DNA of 55,510 nucleotides from Propionivibrio sp. (GTDB lineage: Bacteria > Pseudomonadota > Gammaproteobacteria > Burkholderiales > Rhodocyclaceae): contig NZ_JAGOIT010000007.1 of assembly GCF_017995515.1 (NCBI RefSeq), positions 1 to 55,510 on the forward strand. Reading direction: 5' to 3'. The notes beneath the pieces are model-generated. The model was given only the letters and a program-made list of their open reading frames with translations. It did not search any database and was not told where the DNA came from. Positions 8,242-16,103 of the stretch are shown here, piece by piece; position 1 is the first letter of the stretch, and the number at the start of each line of letters is the position of its first letter. The position numbers were made by a program, and so were the translations under genes.

Positions 8242-8483
8242 TAGCGTATCTCGTGGAAAATTTGTCCTATTTGGCTGTTCATCTGCCACTTTTAGTGCAT
8301 ACCCACTGGTTATCAAGGGGTGCTTGGCGGAAATGAGTCAAAATGCCGTGATCAGTATTGTCGCTCGAAGCTAATTGCGAGAACAAACGATCACGCGGTT
8401 GACATTTGGTAAATTGATCACCAGAATTGCTGCACCGATGACAGAGCAAATGTTCTGTCGTAACACTTCTGATCATTTGAAGA
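8227..8483. promoter_or_regulatory. Cluster of TGANCA-AA-TGNTCA-type dyads, candidate operators in the divergent region
   Basis: The 375-bp gap 8122-8496 between the divergent kinase and isomerase genes holds no gene but repeated related sites. The clearest is TGAGCAAATGATCA (8227-8240). AGAGCAAATGTTCT (8443-8456) is a second dyad. TCTTCAAATGATCA read on the minus strand (8470-8483) and TGGTAAATTGATCA (8407-8420) match in one half. A further TGATCA core is at 8349-8354. Sites overlap the -35 of the kinase promoter and the spacer of the isomerase promoter. The SorC-family regulator encoded in the same island is the natural candidate ligand-responsive binder, which is inference. Confidence 0.5.
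8399..8427 (+). promoter_or_regulatory. Candidate sigma-70 promoter of the isomerase-dehydrogenase operon
   Basis: A perfect TTGACA (8399-8404) is followed after 17 nt by CAGAAT (8422-8427, 4 of 6). A TGATCA core (8415-8420) lies in the spacer and further dyads lie just downstream of the expected start point, an arrangement suited to repression. The leader to the isomerase ATG would be about 60 nt. Confidence 0.5.
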
Positions 8484-8496
8484 GTGTGTGTAGATC

Positions 8497-8943
8497 ATGA
8501 AAATTGCGATTGGTTGTGACGAAGCTGCCTGCGGACTCCGCGACATCATCAAGGCGCACCTGGTGGCGCAGGGCCATGAGGTGAACGACTTTGGCACTTT
8601 TGATAACAAGCCCGTGTTGTATCCGGACGTCGGGTTCAAGGTCGCCGAGGCGATCATTGCCGGTCAGTTCGAGCGGGGCATCCTGCTCTGTGGTACAGGG
8701 ATCGGCATGGCCATCTCGGCGAACAAGGTGCCGGGTATCCGGGCGGCGCAATGTCACGACACCTTCTCGGCCGAACGCGCCAGCCGCAGCAACAACGCGC
8801 AGATCATCACCCTGGGTGCCCGCGTGATCGGCCCCGAGCTGGCGAAAGTGATCGTTGATCGCTATCTGCAGTCCACCTTCGACGGCGGCAGCTCGGCGGC
8901 CAAGGTCGAACGGATTGCCGCCTACGAGAAGAAGGGCCGCTGA
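8497..8943 (+). CDS. RpiB/LacAB-family sugar-phosphate isomerase
   Basis: This 148-aa cytoplasmic protein belongs to the RpiB/LacAB family, which interconverts aldose and ketose phosphates. It shows the family start MKIAIGCDEAA, a catalytic Cys65 in LLCGTGIGMAI and the phosphate-binding segment SNNAQIITLGARVIG. Family members include ribose-5-phosphate isomerase B and the tetrose-phosphate isomerases (EryI, DerI/LerI types) of erythritol and threitol degradation. Because it is divergent from a short-ketose kinase and upstream of a polyol dehydrogenase, the tetrose role is favoured; the pentose role cannot be excluded from sequence. Length is usual for the family. The start has only a weak GAAGAG-like Shine-Dalgarno. 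A 150-nt gap separates it from the dehydrogenase. Confidence 0.9.
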   Translation: MKIAIGCDEAACGLRDIIKAHLVAQGHEVNDFGTFDNKPVLYPDVGFKVAEAIIAGQFERGILLCGTGIGMAISANKVPGIRAAQCHDTFSAERASRSNNAQIITLGARVIGPELAKVIVDRYLQSTFDGGSSAAKVERIAAYEKKGR

Positions 8944-9093
8944 CCGAGCCCTCGCGGTCCGGCGGGGTACCTGGTACTCATCCAGGAAGTCTGCGAGCAC
9001 GGGCGTGGCTTGCCGAGCGCAGCAGATCAAAAGTTTTCAGTTTTACCGTGGCGCACCTGGCGTCGATTGCAATTAACCATGAGGAGGTTTTCT

Positions 9094-10182
9094 GTGAAAT
9101 ATCATGACGAAGAAATGTTGGCCGTTGTTTGCCGCGCCCCGCACGACTACAAGCTTGAGAACGTAAAGCGCCCGGCCGCCGGCCCGAATGAAGTGATCAT
9201 CAAGATCATGTCGTGCGGCATCTGCGCCGGCGACTGCAAGGGCTTTGCCGGTGCGCCGCGCTTCTGAGGCGACAAGGAAGCCGGCCGTCCGTCGTACATC
9301 AAGGCGCCGGTGATCTCCGGCCACGAGTTCTGGGGCGTCGTCTGCGAACTCGGCGAAGGCGCTGCCGAATACCACAACGTAAAGATGGGCGACCGCGTCG
9401 TCGCCGAGCAGATCGTTCCCTGTGGTCGCTGCCACTACTGCCGCACCGGCCACCACTGGATGTGCGAAGTGCATGACGTCTATGGCTTCCAGAAGGAAGT
9501 CGCCGACGGCGGCATGGCCGAATACATGCGCCTCTCGGCACGCGCCATCATCCACAAGATCCCCGAAACCGTGTCGTTTGAAGACGCCGCCGTCATCGAG
9601 CCGCTGTCCTGTTCGATCCACGCCGTCAATCGCGGCGACATCCAGTTCTCCGACGTCGTCGTCATCGCCGGCGCTGGTCCGCTTGGACTGTTCATGGTTC
9701 AAGCCGCCAAGCTGAAGACGCCGAAGTGCCTGGTCGTCATCGACATGGCCGACGACCGCCTCGAACTGTCCAAGCAATTCGGCGCCGACGTGGTGATCAA
9801 TCCCTCGCGCGAAGACTCGGTGAAGATCGTCAAGGAAATGACCGGCGGCTACGGCTGCGACGTGTATATCGAAGCAACCGGCCATCCGAGCGGCGTGACC
9901 GCCGGCCTGCAGATGATCCGCAAGCTCGGTCGCTTCGTCGAGTTCTCAGTCTTCGGCCACGAGACGACGGTCGACTGGTCGATCATCGGCGAAGAGAAGC
10001 ACCTCGACATGCGCGGTGCGCACCTCTCGGGTTACTGCTACCCGGTTGCGATCGACCTCCTGAACCGCGGCTTGTGCACCTCGAAGGGCGTCGTTACTCA
10101 CAGCTACAAGCTGTCCGAGTGGGACGAGGCGCTGAAGGTCGCGCAGTCGATGGAATCGATCAAGGTCTTGCTGAAGCCCTGA
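9094..10182 (+). pseudogene. Zinc polyol dehydrogenase (erythritol/L-threitol dehydrogenase-like), interrupted by in-frame TGA at codon 58
   Basis: From a GTG at 9094, with GAGGAGG 6 nt upstream (9081-9087), the frame encodes a 362-codon medium-chain zinc dehydrogenase broken only by TGA at 9265-9267. Before the stop lie the catalytic-zinc Cys41 in SCGICAGD; after it come GHE (76-78), a four-cysteine structural zinc loop (CGRCHYCRTGHHWMC) and the Rossmann motif AGAGPLGL. The residues around the stop read GAPRF, stop, GDKEAGRP; relatives recalled from the erythritol/threitol dehydrogenase group have Trp-Gly there, so TGG to TGA is the simplest change. The rest of the frame is intact with no further stops, so the lesion is recent, a sequencing error, or read through. 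It would oxidise a tetritol to a tetrulose with NAD(P). An internal restart near 9310 would lack the catalytic cysteine and be inactive. Confidence 0.8.
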
Positions 10183-10192
10183 TGTAAGGCGG

Positions 10193-10222
10193 GCCGGCGC
10201 GATTTGCAGGGAGCGCGCCGGC
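10193..10222 (+). other. GC-rich hairpin between dehydrogenase and DUF2291 genes
   Basis: GCCGGCGCG (10193-10201) pairs perfectly with CGCGCCGGC (10214-10222) around a 12-nt loop. There is no following T-run, so it is more likely an mRNA-stabilising or processing hairpin, or a weak attenuator, than an intrinsic terminator. The rest of the 194-nt gap contains the small leader ORF. Confidence 0.55.
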
Positions 10223-10293
10223 TCGATCGAAGTTGCCGAAGTTGATACCCAAACGAAACAGTACCTACAAAAGTTCTGAAGGAGGCATCGCGA

Positions 10294-10380
10294 ATGAGAT
10301 ACCCAGTCGCCCAATGGGAGGTGTGTGCAGCCGCTGAACAGCGCGCGCCATTGCCCAAATCAGAAGGACGTCGCTCATGA
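10294..10380 (+). CDS. Putative 28-aa leader peptide overlapping the DUF2291 gene
   Basis: An ATG at 10294 follows a near-consensus AAGGAGG (10279-10285) at 8-nt spacing, the strongest Shine-Dalgarno in this island. It opens a 28-codon frame beginning MRYPVAQWEVC whose TGA overlaps the ATG of the next gene in an ATGA junction. No known family is recognised. It may be a translated leader that couples ribosomes onto the DUF2291 cistron, or a chance frame beside a relic ribosome-binding site. Conservation of frame and stop-start overlap in relatives would decide. Confidence 0.4.
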   Translation: MRYPVAQWEVCAAAEQRAPLPKSEGRRS

Positions 10381-11036
10381 GCGCAAAAAAAACTGTGACA
10401 GCTAAGACGGCAGGCCAGCGTGGCGCTTCGCGCGTCCGCCAGCTCGTGTGGTTGGCAGTCGGCGCCGTCGTGTTGGTCGCGGCATCGATGGGTACCAAGG
10501 TGGTGCCGCTCGAACAGGTTAAATCCGACGTGTTTTCGCCGGCCGAGTACGGGAAGAAAGACTTCCCGCGCATCCAGGGGCTGATCGAGAAGGCGGCAGT
10601 CGATGCCAAGGAACTGTCCGCGGCGATCGCAGCGGACAAGGCAGCGGCCGCCGAGAAATTCGGCAAGCCCGGCAGCGTCGGTCCGATCTTCCCGGTCAAG
10701 TTTACGGGCGTTGTCGGCGAAGGCTCGAGCGGCGTGTTCAAGGTCAAGGTCGAAGGAATGCCGGAAGGCACGACGATTCGCGTGCAAACCGGTCCGGCGA
10801 TCAACGGAACAGAAGTACGTGATGCCACCGGCACCATCGATTTCGGCCAATTCACCAACCAGATCGAATATCAGGACGCGGGTTCGGCGCTGAACAACGA
10901 GGTCAAGTCGCAGGTGATCGGCGAACTCGACCGTGAGAAGCTGCCGGGCAAGACCGTCGAGGTTGTCGGGGCGTTCCAGCTGATCAATCCGGCGAACTGG
11001 ATGGTGACGCCAGTGCGCTTCAAGGTCGCGCCATGA
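10377..11036 (+). CDS. DUF2291 (COG4764) membrane-anchored periplasmic protein
   Basis: The 219-aa product has one N-terminal membrane segment (about residues 24-41, after a basic stretch) and a periplasmic domain. It matches the DUF2291 family, whose genes habitually sit beside RbsABC-type importers; the biochemical role is unknown. Recognisable parts are TKVVPLEQVKSDVFSPAEY after the membrane segment and the end INPANWMVTPVRFKV. Many relatives are lipoproteins; no lipobox cysteine is visible here, so this one seems held by an uncleaved anchor. AGAAGGA (10362-10368) precedes the ATG. It overlaps the small leader frame upstream and the next ATPase gene downstream by 4 nt each (ATGA), so the genes are translationally coupled. 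Confidence 0.8.
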   Translation: MSAKKTVTAKTAGQRGASRVRQLVWLAVGAVVLVAASMGTKVVPLEQVKSDVFSPAEYGKKDFPRIQGLIEKAAVDAKELSAAIAADKAAAAEKFGKPGSVGPIFPVKFTGVVGEGSSGVFKVKVEGMPEGTTIRVQTGPAINGTEVRDATGTIDFGQFTNQIEYQDAGSALNNEVKSQVIGELDREKLPGKTVEVVGAFQLINPANWMVTPVRFKVAP

Positions 11037-12568
11037 GTGCCGCGCCCAACACCGCCGGCGTCAAGGGCGAGGCCGTGATGTCGGCGCGCAACGTCGCCAA
11101 GTTTTTCGGCAGCGTGCGCGCGCTGAATGGGGTGAATTTCGACATCCATCGCGGCGAAGTGACGACGCTGTTCGGCGAGAACGGTGCCGGTAAATCGACA
11201 CTGATGAAGATCCTGGCCGGCATTCAACCGCCGACCTACGGCGAGATCATTCTGGATGGAGAGCCGATCACTTTCGAATCCTCGACCGATGCGCGCAATC
11301 ACGGCATCTCGATCATCCACCAGGAGCTGAGCCTCGCGCCGAATCTGTCGGTGCGCGACAACATCTTCATGGGGCGCGAGCTACGCACGCCGACCGGCGT
11401 TGATTTCGCCGAGGAAGCGCGGATCGCCCGCGAGCTGATGCTCGAACTCGAAGAAGATATTGATCCGCTGACACTGATCGAGGACCTGCGCCTCGGCCAG
11501 CAGCAGATCGTCGAAATCGCCCGTGCGCTGTCGGTCAACAGCCGCATCCTGATCATGGACGAGCCGACCTCGGCGCTTTCCGCGTCGGAAGTGGAAGTCC
11601 TGTTCAAGGTCATTCGCGATCTGAAGTCGCGCGGCGTGTCCATCGTCTATATCTCGCACCACCTGGAAGAGGCGCTGCAGATCACCGACCACGCGGTCGT
11701 CCTGCGCGACGGACACATGACGGCCAAGGCGCCGCGTTCCGAGATCGACCTCGAATGGATCGTGCGCAACATGGTCGGCGACAATTTCGACCTGGGCAGC
11801 CCGCCGACCGGCTACAAATTTGGCGATGTCGCTTTGTCGATCGAGGACGCGGTCGTTACCGAAGCTTCGGGTGCCAACGTTGTCGATCACATGTCGCTAC
11901 AGGTTCGCGCCGGCGAGATTGTCTGCATCTACGGACTGATGGGCGCCGGACGCACCGAGTTGCTGGAAGCCGTGGCCGGCCGCGGCGAACTGGTCGAAGG
12001 TCGGGCCGTGCTCGAAGGCAAGGACATGGCCGGGCTGACCATCGCCGAGCGGATCGCTTCCGGCTTGTCGCTCGTGCCGGAGGATCGCCAGCGCGATGGG
12101 CTCGTGCAGACGATGTCGGTCGGCCAGAACCTGTCACTCGCCAGCATCGGCGCTTTCGTGCGCGGCCTTCTGACCTCGCCGAAGATCGAACAGGAGCTGG
12201 TCAACGAATCGATCAAGCGCGTCACGGTCAAGACGAGCGGCGGTGCGGCCGCCATCGGTTCCCTTTCGGGCGGAAATCAGCAGAAGGTCGTCATTGGCAA
12301 GATGTTGGCGACCAATCCGAAAGTCCTGCTGCTCGACGAGCCGAGCCGGGGGATCGACATCGGCGCCAAGGCCGAAGTCTTCCGCCTGATCGCCGAGCGG
12401 GCGAAACACGGGCTGGCCGTCATCTACTCGACGTCGGAAGTCGGCGAGTGCCTGAGCGTCGCTCACCGGATTATCGTGATGGCTCGTGGGCGGATCTCCG
12501 CCGAGTTCGGTCCCGATGTCAGCAAAGAACAGATCATGGCCGCCTCGGGCGAAGCCTTGGTTGCATGA
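11033..12568 (+). CDS. Sugar/polyol ABC importer 2, RbsA-like ATPase
   Basis: This 511-aa tandem ABC ATPase serves the second importer of the island. The first half has GENGAGKST, IIHQELS and Walker B ILIMDEPTSALS. The second half has the family-typical degenerate P-loop GLMGAGRTEL, the signature LSGGNQQKVVIGK and LLLDEPSRGIDIG. All key residues are present, in contrast to the motif-less homologue near the left edge. Its ATG overlaps the DUF2291 stop by 4 nt. It is clearly diverged from importer 1's ATPase, so the second system is not a recent duplication and probably has a different ligand or affinity. Confidence 0.93.
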   Translation: MSAAPNTAGVKGEAVMSARNVAKFFGSVRALNGVNFDIHRGEVTTLFGENGAGKSTLMKILAGIQPPTYGEIILDGEPITFESSTDARNHGISIIHQELSLAPNLSVRDNIFMGRELRTPTGVDFAEEARIARELMLELEEDIDPLTLIEDLRLGQQQIVEIARALSVNSRILIMDEPTSALSASEVEVLFKVIRDLKSRGVSIVYISHHLEEALQITDHAVVLRDGHMTAKAPRSEIDLEWIVRNMVGDNFDLGSPPTGYKFGDVALSIEDAVVTEASGANVVDHMSLQVRAGEIVCIYGLMGAGRTELLEAVAGRGELVEGRAVLEGKDMAGLTIAERIASGLSLVPEDRQRDGLVQTMSVGQNLSLASIGAFVRGLLTSPKIEQELVNESIKRVTVKTSGGAAAIGSLSGGNQQKVVIGKMLATNPKVLLLDEPSRGIDIGAKAEVFRLIAERAKHGLAVIYSTSEVGECLSVAHRIIVMARGRISAEFGPDVSKEQIMAASGEALVA

Positions 12569-12591
12569 AGTCACAATAGGAGGAGGTTCGC

Positions 12592-13701
12592 ATGTCCGCA
12601 GCTAGCAAAGTCGCCCAGGGCGCATCAGGAAGTCCAGCCGCCGGTGGGGGCTTCGATATCGTGAAAATGCTTCTCGAAGGGAGAGCGTTCTTCGCGTTGG
12701 TCGTGATCGTGATCGTGTTTTCGATCCTGTCGCCGGTCTACTTTTCTACCGCCAACTTCTTGGTCATGGCGTCGCACGTTGCGATCTATGGCCTCTTGGC
12801 GATCGGCATGTTGCTCGTCATCCTGACGGGTGGCATCGATCTGTCGGTCGGTTCGACGCTCGGTCTGTGCGGCGTCGTCGCCGGCGCGCTGATGCAGGGG
12901 GTGACGCTCAAGATCTTCGGCACGGTCCTCTACCCTTCGGTGTGGGTCGTCGTTCTGCTGACCTGTGCGTTGGGCGCTTTCGTCGGCGCCGTCAATGGCG
13001 TGCTGATCGCCTACCTGAAGGTACCGGCCTTCGTCGCCACGCTCGGTGTGCTCTACGTCGCCCGCGGTGTCGCCCTGCTGATGACCAACGGTCTGACCTA
13101 CAACGACCTCGGCGGCAAGGCGGAACTCGGCAATACCGGCTTCAACTGGCTGGGTTTCAACACCTTCTTCAACGTGCCGATCGGTGTCGTCGTCATGGCT
13201 GCGGTCGCCATCATCGCCACCATCCTGCTCAACCGGACGGCCCTCGGGCGCTGGATTTACTCCACCGGTGGCAACGCGCGCGCTGCTGATCTGTCGGGCG
13301 TTCCCGTCAAGTACACGACGATCACTGTCTATGTGCTGTCGGGTGTCTGCGCGGCCATCGCCGGCCTGGTCCTGTCCTCGCAGCTTACCTCCGCCGGTCC
13401 GACCGCGGGTGTGACCTACGAACTTACGGCGATTGCTGCCGTCGTCGTCGGCGGTGCGGCACTGACCGGCGGGCGCGGCAATGTGCGCGGCACGCTGCTC
13501 GGCGCCTTCGTCATCGGCTTCTTGTCCGACGGTCTCGTCATCATCGGTGTGTCCGCCTACTGGCAGACCGTGTTCACCGGTGCCGTCATCGTACTCGCGG
13601 TGTTGCTGAACTCGATTCAGTACAGCAAACGCCCGAAAAACGCCCCCGCTGCGGGTGCGCCAACCCTTCCTCAGAAAGAGCCCGCAACCAAGCTCAACTG
13701 A
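12592..13701 (+). CDS. Sugar/polyol ABC importer 2, RbsC-like permease
   Basis: A 369-aa BPD_transp_2 permease with about ten hydrophobic segments. It has the family motif LLVILTGGIDLSVGSTLGL (around residue 73) and the coupling-loop region STGGNARAADLSGVPVK. The N-terminus adds a soluble stretch of about 30 residues before the first membrane segment, and the C-terminal tail (SKRPKNAPAAGAPTLPQKEP) is a flexible Ala/Pro region. A GGAGGAGG-like site precedes the ATG by about 7 nt. It lies between its ATPase and binding-protein genes and would form the transmembrane homodimer of importer 2. Confidence 0.93.
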   Translation: MSAASKVAQGASGSPAAGGGFDIVKMLLEGRAFFALVVIVIVFSILSPVYFSTANFLVMASHVAIYGLLAIGMLLVILTGGIDLSVGSTLGLCGVVAGALMQGVTLKIFGTVLYPSVWVVVLLTCALGAFVGAVNGVLIAYLKVPAFVATLGVLYVARGVALLMTNGLTYNDLGGKAELGNTGFNWLGFNTFFNVPIGVVVMAAVAIIATILLNRTALGRWIYSTGGNARAADLSGVPVKYTTITVYVLSGVCAAIAGLVLSSQLTSAGPTAGVTYELTAIAAVVVGGAALTGGRGNVRGTLLGAFVIGFLSDGLVIIGVSAYWQTVFTGAVIVLAVLLNSIQYSKRPKNAPAAGAPTLPQKEPATKLN

Positions 13702-13759
13702 TGAACTACCCGCCGATCTTCGGCATGTGCAACGAAGCAACCCAGGAGGAGACGTAAAA

Positions 13760-14713
13760 ATGTTTAAGACTACCCGCCGTAAACTGATTGCAGCTCTGGT
13801 GCTTACCCCTCTCATGGCCAGCGCAGCAATGGCCCAGGGCAAGGGTCTGATGACGATCATCGTCAATGATCCGGCCAACCCGTACTGGTTCACCGAAGGC
13901 AATGTTGCCAAGGCTACCGCCGAGAAAATGGGCTACACGGCAGTTGTCGGTGCACACACTGGCGATACGAACACCGAAAGCAAGCTGATCGATACGGCGA
14001 TCACCAACAAGTCGGTTGCGATCCTGCTCGATCCGGCCAACGCCAGCGGCTCGGTCGGCGCGGTGCAGAAGGCGATCGCGGCCAACATCCCGGTCATCCT
14101 GATCAACGCCGAAATCAACAAGGAAGGCCTGGCCAAGGCGCAGCTCGTTTCGAACAACGCGCAGGGCGCTGCTCTTGGTGCACAGCAGTGGGTCAAGGCG
14201 ATGGGCGAAAAGGGCAAGTACGTCGAGTTGATCGGTCTGCCGTCCGACAACAACGCCGCAACGCGTTCGAACGGCTTCAAGACGGTGCTCAGCCAGTACC
14301 CGGACCTGAACAAGGCTGCGGCTGAAGTTGCCAACTGGGACCGCACGCTGGGGCACAACAAGATGCAGTCGATGATGCAAGCCAACCCGGACATCAAGGG
14401 CGTGATCAGCGGCAACGACGAAATGGCGTTGGGCGCAATCGCGGCGTTGAAGAAGGCCGGCAAGCTGAAGGACGTCGTCGTCGGCGGTTTCGACGGCTCG
14501 CCTGACGCAGTTGCTGCCGTCAAGGCCGGCGAACTCGCCTACACGGTTCTCCAGCCGGTGGCCGTCTTTGCCGCCGAAGGCGTGAAGCAGGCTGACAACT
14601 TCATCCGCACGGGCAGCACCGGTGCGAAGACCGAGAAGCAACTGTTCGAGTGCATGCTGATTACCAAGGAAAACGTTGGCAAGTACTCGGCTCCGTTCGT
14701 TCTCGACAACTGA
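13760..14713 (+). CDS. Sugar/polyol ABC importer 2, periplasmic substrate-binding protein
   Basis: This 317-aa Peripla_BP_4 protein has a Sec signal peptide (MFKTTRRKLIAALVL, cleavage probably after AMA at residue 25). The mature part begins with a strand ending IIVNDPANPYWFTEG, typical of RbsB-like binders of ribose, erythritol and related ligands. The ATG at 13760 is chosen because AGGAGGA lies about 9 nt upstream; an upstream in-frame start would remove the signal peptide from the N-terminus. It is the last gene of the importer 2 operon and is followed by a strong hairpin. It shares fold but little close sequence with the importer 1 binding protein. Confidence 0.93.
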   Translation: MFKTTRRKLIAALVLTPLMASAAMAQGKGLMTIIVNDPANPYWFTEGNVAKATAEKMGYTAVVGAHTGDTNTESKLIDTAITNKSVAILLDPANASGSVGAVQKAIAANIPVILINAEINKEGLAKAQLVSNNAQGAALGAQQWVKAMGEKGKYVELIGLPSDNNAATRSNGFKTVLSQYPDLNKAAAEVANWDRTLGHNKMQSMMQANPDIKGVISGNDEMALGAIAALKKAGKLKDVVVGGFDGSPDAVAAVKAGELAYTVLQPVAVFAAEGVKQADNFIRTGSTGAKTEKQLFECMLITKENVGKYSAPFVLDN

Positions 14714-14743
14714 GAAGCACGCAGTAAGTAGCTGTTGAAGGTC

Positions 14744-14770
14744 GTCGCCGCGCCGAAGTGGCGCGGCGAC
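14744..14770 (+). terminator. Strong hairpin after importer 2 operon
   Basis: GTCGCCGCGCC (14744-14754) pairs perfectly with GGCGCGGCGAC (14760-14770) around a 5-nt loop. It lies 30 nt after the binding-protein stop. Only GTTACAG follows, without a T-run, so it may stop polymerase weakly or mainly protect the mRNA 3' end. The 293-nt gap 14714-15006 otherwise contains the REP-like pair below and no gene. Confidence 0.55.
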
Positions 14771-14808
14771 GTTACAGCCATCGATCCGGCACGAAGAAGT
14801 CTCAACTC

Positions 14809-14867
14809 CCGTTCGGGCTGAGCCTGTCGAAGTCCGCCCCCCCCCTTCGATAAGCTCAAGGCGAACG
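14809..14867. repeat. Inverted REP-type repeat pair with a central poly-C tract
   Basis: The sequence CCGTTCGGGCTGAGCCTGTC (from 14809, continuing GAAG to 14832) is faced by CTTCGATAAGCTCAAGGCGA (from 14845, to ACG at 14867). These are the two orientations of a short palindromic repeat that is dispersed in many proteobacterial genomes, commonly seen as CTTCGACAGGCTCAGGGCGA. A run of nine C residues lies between the arms. The pair could fold into a long cruciform or RNA hairpin and supplement termination of the upstream operon. Confidence 0.7.
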
Positions 14868-15006
14868 AACTTCAAACATTACCGCGCCGAATCAATAAGA
14901 GGGGCAGGCCTGGAACGGTTCGCCCTTTGGCGTGAGAACGGAGAGTCGGACTCGCGCGAGAACTTTCCGACCGCTCTGGAATGACTGGCTTGAGGATGGA
15001 TCTGAA

Positions 15007-15957
15007 ATGAAACTTACGATTTCGCGCCAGTTGTCCTTGATGGCTCTCGTCACCATCGCCATCCTGCCGGTGGTGGGGATTATCGGCAACCGCGTTGCCA
15101 GCTCGATCAACCCGGCGGTCGAGAACAGTGAAAAAATCATCGTCCCGACGGTCGAATCGATCGGAACGATGCGTCTTGCTTTCCTGGATATTCAAGTGGC
15201 CGTGCCCGGCCATATCGCCGCTTATAACGAGGGTGAAAAGAAAGAACTCGACGCGCGTATCACCGCGTCACAGCAGACTTTTGCGACGACACTGGCTGAC
15301 TACGAGAAGATCGCGGCGAGCAGCGGGCAAAAGAATGGCGAAAGCGTTGTCGTCAAGACAGTCGAGGACATTGACGCGATCGCCTTGTCGGTGTCGTCAT
15401 CGGCGGAACTGATCAATCGTCTCGAAACGCAGAGTCGCGAAATCGCCTCGGTCGTCAACGTGATCAAGGAAGTCGCCGACCAGACCAACCTCCTGGCCTT
15501 GAATGCCGCCATCGAGGCGGCGCGTGCCGGCGAACAGGGGCGGGGGTTTGCCGTGGTCGCCGATGAAGTGCGCAAGCTCGCCGAGCGCACGGGCAATTCG
15601 ACCCGTGAAATTACCGACACGATCGACGTGATGCGCGAAGGTGCGCAAGCGGCTTCGACGGCGATGATGAACGCTGTCGAGCAGGTGACGGCCAGCGTTT
15701 CGCGCGCGAGCGGTGCCTGCGACATGATCCGGAAGATCGGCGAAGGCTCGCGCGAGGCGGTTGGCATGGTCAGCGAAATCACCGACGCCATCCACGAACA
15801 GAGCGCATCGAGTACGTCGGTCGCGCAGTCGGTCGAACGCATCGCCCAGATGGCCGAGCAGAGTGCCGCCGCGGCGCAGGGTGGCGCCGATACGGCGCAG
15901 CAACTCAATACGCTGGCGCAGAAAATGCGGATGATCACCGACCAGTACAAACTCTGA
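15007..15957 (+). CDS. Methyl-accepting chemotaxis protein lacking TM2 and HAMP (internally shortened)
   Basis: The 316-aa product has one N-terminal membrane segment (about 8-28), roughly 75 residues of a 4HB-like periplasmic region, then passes straight into the MCP cytoplasmic signalling helix. The tip region is present ([40 protein letters not shown], spanning about 152-191, given in parts: [19 protein letters not shown] and [17 protein letters not shown]). No second membrane segment or HAMP domain is found between residues 29 and 120; typical receptors are over 500 aa. An in-frame deletion joining about residue 103 to the start of the signalling helix explains this. With a single N-in segment the signalling domain would be exported, so function is doubtful. 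The ATG at 15007 follows GAGGA. It lies between the sugar importer and its likely regulator. Confidence 0.8.
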   Translation: MKLTISRQLSLMALVTIAILPVVGIIGNRVASSINPAVENSEKIIVPTVESIGTMRLAFLDIQVAVPGHIAAYNEGEKKELDARITASQQTFATTLADYEKIAASSGQKNGESVVVKTVEDIDAIALSVSSSAELINRLETQSREIASVVNVIKEVADQTNLLALNAAIEAARAGEQGRGFAVVADEVRKLAERTGNSTREITDTIDVMREGAQAASTAMMNAVEQVTASVSRASGACDMIRKIGEGSREAVGMVSEITDAIHEQSASSTSVAQSVERIAQMAEQSAAAAQGGADTAQQLNTLAQKMRMITDQYKL

Positions 15958-16103
15958 AGGTCTCGGCGCTGGATCGGGGTTTTTCCCGGTGCGCGGCAGG
16001 AAAGTCGCGATTCGGTCGTGTACGGAAGCTATACTATTGGCCGCTATGGCGGCGTTGGCGACGGCGCAAGCGGGAGGTTAACGTCACTTGAGAGTCCCAC
16101 GAA

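Noticed and set aside
9265-9310. TGA at codon 58 of the dehydrogenase as a selenocysteine codon
   Set aside because: The position corresponds to a Trp in relatives, not a redox or metal-ligand residue, and no convincing SECIS-like stem-loop with a bulged-G apex follows within the usual distance. No selenocysteine gene is in the window.
16007-16035. Full promoter upstream of the SorC-family gene
   Set aside because: TATACT is a fair -10, but no acceptable -35 lies 16-18 nt upstream, so only the -10 is mentioned.
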